Positions 54,270 to 56,411 of a DNA stretch of 56,411 nucleotides are shown piece by piece. A program made the translations under genes and the position numbers. Each line of letters opens with the position of its first letter. The stretch's first letter is position 1. This DNA comes from Bacteroidota bacterium (GTDB lineage Bacteria; Bacteroidota; Bacteroidia; Bacteroidales; B39-G9). The stretch covers positions 1 to 56,411 of the forward strand of contig JADFUR010000047.1 in assembly GCA_015222055.1 (NCBI GenBank), in the 5' to 3' direction. A model generated the notes under the pieces. That model made no database searches. It was given only the letters and a program-made list of their open reading frames with translations, and was not told where the DNA came from.

Positions 54270-54491
54270 ATGAATATTCCAGCTAAAAAATTAGAATTAG
54301 TAAGATTGATTTTGGATACGAATAATCCGAGTGTTTTGAAATCAATAAAGGAACTTTTTACAAAAAGAAAGGGTTCTGATTTTTGGGACACTTTATCCCA
54401 AGAACAAAAAAAGGATATACAGGAAGGACTGGAAGAGGTTGAAAGAGGTGAAATCGTCGATTATAATGAATTTATGAAAGAATATCAATAA
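54270..54491 (+). CDS. Antitoxin of a RelE/ParE-type module (cassette 2)
   Basis: 73 aa from Met at 54270 (MNIPAKKLELVRLILDT); the open frame extends upstream to 54168, but that part lies in the leader. Sequence (RLILDTNNPSVLKSIKELF, WDTLSQEQKKDIQEGLEEVE, DYNEFMKEYQ) resembles short addiction-module antitoxins that pair with RelE toxins. Its TAA stop overlaps the toxin's ATG by one base (TAATG), giving translational coupling. Confidence 0.75.
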   Translation: MNIPAKKLELVRLILDTNNPSVLKSIKELFTKRKGSDFWDTLSQEQKKDIQEGLEEVERGEIVDYNEFMKEYQ

Positions 54492-54793
54492 TGAGAAGGA
54501 TTGTTTTATCAAGAAGATCATCTAATAAATTGAGTAAATTGCTTGAATATCTTGAAAACGAATGGTCTTTGAAAGCAAGAAATGATTTTTTGAAAAGACT
54601 TAACAAATCCCTTTCACAAATACAAAATTTTCCAGAAAGTAGTTCTGAAACTGATTATGTCAAAGGTTTGCGAATGCTTGTGATTACAAAACAGACTTCA
54701 ATATTTTACAGATTTAACTCAAAGACAATAACCGTAGTTACACTTTTTGACAATAGAATGAACCCTACTGGAATTCTAAAAAAAACAAAATAA
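54491..54793 (+). CDS. RelE/ParE-family toxin (cassette 2)
   Basis: 100 aa. RIVLSRRSSNKLSKLLEYLE, WSLKARNDFLKRLNKSLSQI, FPESSS, GLRMLVITKQTSIFYRFN and TVVTLFDNRMNP follow the RelE/ParE toxin family (helical hairpin then four-strand sheet, C-terminal LFDNRxNP). Likely a ribosome-dependent mRNA cleaver or gyrase-directed toxin neutralised by the preceding antitoxin. Confidence 0.88.
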   Translation: MRRIVLSRRSSNKLSKLLEYLENEWSLKARNDFLKRLNKSLSQIQNFPESSSETDYVKGLRMLVITKQTSIFYRFNSKTITVVTLFDNRMNPTGILKKTK

Positions 54794-54797
54794 CGCT

Positions 54798-54925
54798 TTA
54801 CAACACGCAATATAAAAAATTGGGTGAAAAGTGTTAAATATGAATGGAATAGCAATAAACTTTCAGTATAGTAAATTGAAAGTTTGGTATTTCAAAACGC
54901 CCATCATTTCATATAGACATCCGTT
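54798..54925 (+). other. attC-like hairpin 2 (end of cassette 2)
   Basis: TTACAACACGC, then ATATAAAAAATTGGGTG (54810-54826) partly pairing with CGCCCATCATTTCATAT (54898-54914), an inner hairpin AAACTTTCA/TGAAAGTTT, and CCGTT at 54921-54925. Layout parallels hairpin 1 with a different stem sequence and longer loop. Confidence 0.4.
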
Positions 54926-55217
54926 CTGAACAATAAACCAAAACAAACAGTAAAAATAAAAAAAATATTAATTTGGTCAATTAGTGGATTATTAATTATT
55001 ATTTTTTAGAAAATCTATTTCCCCTTGCTTGTCGTAGTCTCTAACCACGCCCCCATCTATCACCAACATATTGTCTGTGTTTTTTTTAGTACTTAAAACG
55101 AATTAAAAAAATTAGAATCTCAATTAATATCTTTTTTGTTTTTTTTTGCTAACTTTGAGTTTAACTATTAAATATATAGTGGGGATAAGACACACTAGTG
55201 TCTTATTGAAGTGTTGT
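54893..55217 (+). repeat. Leader/promoter repeat R3
   Basis: From CAAAACGCCC through CGTTCTGAACAATAAA to GAAGTGTTGTGTG. -7 box TAACTTTG at 55150-55157 and hairpin ATAAGACAC-ACTA-GTGTCTTAT near 55186-55207. The left arm of the R2 palindrome is missing. Ends 34 bp before the next gene. Confidence 0.85.
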
Positions 55218-55250
55218 GTGTAATGCAATGAATCACTTTAAAATATACGA

Positions 55251-56321
55251 ATGCTATTTGAAAAAATTGACTTTGAAAACAAAAGTCACATAGAGAAATT
55301 TATTATTACAAAAAAATTTGATTGCAATACTTGGGAGGATTACTATAATTCATATAATTATGCATTAAAATGTATTTTAGAAGAAGGATTTAGTAAAAAT
55401 TATGATCTAAATTGCAAAGCAAAGTGCATTCTATTTCTAATTCGTCACAGTATTGAACTTTGTCTTAAACTAAATTTGTATAATAAAAAATTACCTATAC
55501 CTAATTCTCATATTTTTAAAGATTTAATTTCTGCATATCCTGAAGATTACAAATTTCAGGTAAGTCTAATAAAAATTCTTCACCTAATTGATTTAGATAA
55601 AGATGGTTCTTGCTATAGATATGTTGCTAACAAGGATACTAATGCAAATTATTTCACGCATGAGGATGTAACTAAAGTTTATGAGATTTTACAATTACAT
55701 TGGAGTTTAAACAATACTACAGAATTCGAAATTGGAACTATATTTCCTGAAATGGAATTTAGCAAAATCAAAAAGTGGGACTTAACGTTTCATCTAGGAG
55801 AAGCTAATTTACTTGGACCGTTAAGAACACAATACGATCAGTGTATTGAAGTGTTAGTTGTTGGAATTATTGAAGATAGGTTCGATGTAAATGAGATTTT
55901 TGTACCATTAATGTTTTTGATTAGACATTCTTTAGAATTAGCTTTAAAATCTAATATTATTGAAGTCCAAAATTTTTCAACTCTAATTAAAGGTAAGGAC
56001 TATTCTAATGAACATTCTTTAGCAAGGCTATTTAATTGCTATCATGATTACCTTACTAAGGTAGATTTCAGTAAGCTTTCTCAAGAATTGAACAAAGAAA
56101 TTGAAATATACTTGATTGAGTATGCAAAATTAAATGAGGTGATTCATCAGTTAGATAAGAATTCTCAACACTTTAGGTTTCCTACTAACGTGAAGGGAGA
56201 TTTTCATAACATTCAACTTTCGAAGATTAGTTTTATAGATGTATTGAAACTATACTATTATACAGATCCATTTTTAACATTCTCAAATAATGTTTTAGAA
56301 GAAAATGGAATATTAGTTTAA
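55251..56321 (+). CDS. Unknown protein with internally repeated helical motif (cassette 3)
   Basis: 356 aa, no signal peptide. Two copies of one motif, FLIRHSIELCLKLNL (about residue 66) and FLIRHSLELALKSNI (about 224), show an internal duplication of a helical domain; RHxxE-type helices occur in HEPN-like proteins, so this may be a tandem HEPN relative (tentative). Sits behind leader R3 and is followed by GCACATACACACAATC, which resembles the left boxes of the other attC-like sites. Confidence 0.6.
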   Translation: MLFEKIDFENKSHIEKFIITKKFDCNTWEDYYNSYNYALKCILEEGFSKNYDLNCKAKCILFLIRHSIELCLKLNLYNKKLPIPNSHIFKDLISAYPEDYKFQVSLIKILHLIDLDKDGSCYRYVANKDTNANYFTHEDVTKVYEILQLHWSLNNTTEFEIGTIFPEMEFSKIKKWDLTFHLGEANLLGPLRTQYDQCIEVLVVGIIEDRFDVNEIFVPLMFLIRHSLELALKSNIIEVQNFSTLIKGKDYSNEHSLARLFNCYHDYLTKVDFSKLSQELNKEIEIYLIEYAKLNEVIHQLDKNSQHFRFPTNVKGDFHNIQLSKISFIDVLKLYYYTDPFLTFSNNVLEENGILV

Positions 56322-56323
56322 GC

Positions 56324-56411
56324 ACATACACACAATCGAGATACTGTGTTAAATTCCAAATAAATTATCAATTATTTTTTATACTTTTGTGGCACAGAAA
56401 GAAGGCTCGAA
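56324..56411. other. Start of a third attC-like end and next promoter, cut by the window
   Basis: GCACATACACACAATC right after the stop resembles the left ends of hairpins 1 and 2. TACTTTTG near 56380-56387 fits the Bacteroidetes -7 box, suggesting another gene just beyond the window. Leader repeat R is not seen in the visible part. Confidence 0.35.

Overview
The window looks like a chromosomal piece of a low-GC (about 30% G+C by eye), strictly anaerobic or fermentative member of the Bacteroidetes, probably Bacteroidales-like. Pointers are the ECF sigma/FecR/STN trio, CarboxypepD_reg-like envelope proteins, a GH97 lipoprotein, signal peptides ending in SQ or AQ, Bacteroidetes -7 promoter boxes (TAnnTTTG), and an oxygen-sensitive redox set ([FeFe] hydrogenases, NfnAB, Fe-dependent alcohol dehydrogenase, citrate-lyase-like fusion). 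I saw no tRNA, rRNA, CRISPR array or intact insertion sequence.

Layout. 0.1-5.3 kb: isoaspartyl peptidase, LTA-synthase-like membrane sulfatase, multi-PAS histidine kinase. 5.7-10.2 kb: operon of acyl-CoA ligase, GNAT-like protein and CrtI-like FAD oxidoreductase. 10.4-14.9 kb: MocA-like nucleotidyltransferase divergent from a YgfK-type ('selenate reductase') flavoprotein. 15.0-19.8 kb: compact five-gene operon of 2Fe-2S ferredoxin, PAS-containing sensory [FeFe] hydrogenase (HydS type), SpoIIE/PP2C phosphatase, second 2Fe-2S ferredoxin and group B-like [FeFe] hydrogenase. 20.2-23.9 kb: a degraded second copy of this block, with a broken ygfK 3' end, an intact second phosphatase and an intact second HydS-like protein with altered active-site residues. 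24.1-29.8 kb: electron-bifurcating NfnAB, then an iron alcohol dehydrogenase under an apparent sigma-54 promoter with an upstream inverted repeat and an AcoR-like activator. 30.1-33.8 kb: DUF2721 protein, threonine-synthase-like PLP enzyme, amber-interrupted SiaC/DUF1987 gene, and SsnA. 34.2-38.9 kb: ECF sigma, FecR and two paralogous CarboxypepD_reg-like proteins. 40-50 kb: outer-membrane protein, GH97 glycosidase, CitD-CitE fusion, large secreted TPR protein, CPBP protease, TrmB-like regulator. 50.2-56.4 kb: accessory region of small unknown, HEPN-like and HNH-like genes, then a cassette-like array in which each gene or gene pair sits behind a nearly identical leader and is followed by an attC-like imperfect hairpin.

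How it fits together. The 11.5-29.8 kb block reads as an H2- and redox-responsive fermentation hub: HydS proteins would sense H2 or redox state and signal through PP2C phosphatases; the group B hydrogenase and ferredoxins move electrons; NfnAB interconverts ferredoxin, NADH and NADPH; the alcohol dehydrogenase disposes of reductant under alcohol- or aldehyde-responsive control. YgfK, SsnA, the MocA-like protein and possibly the threonine-synthase-like enzyme belong to the set seen in anaerobic purine/selenium-dependent hydroxylase clusters, although no molybdenum hydroxylase is present here. Intergenic DNA is rich in dispersed structured repeats: a constant-length 89-nt family, a hairpin-triad family with compensatory changes, and MITE-like palindromes.
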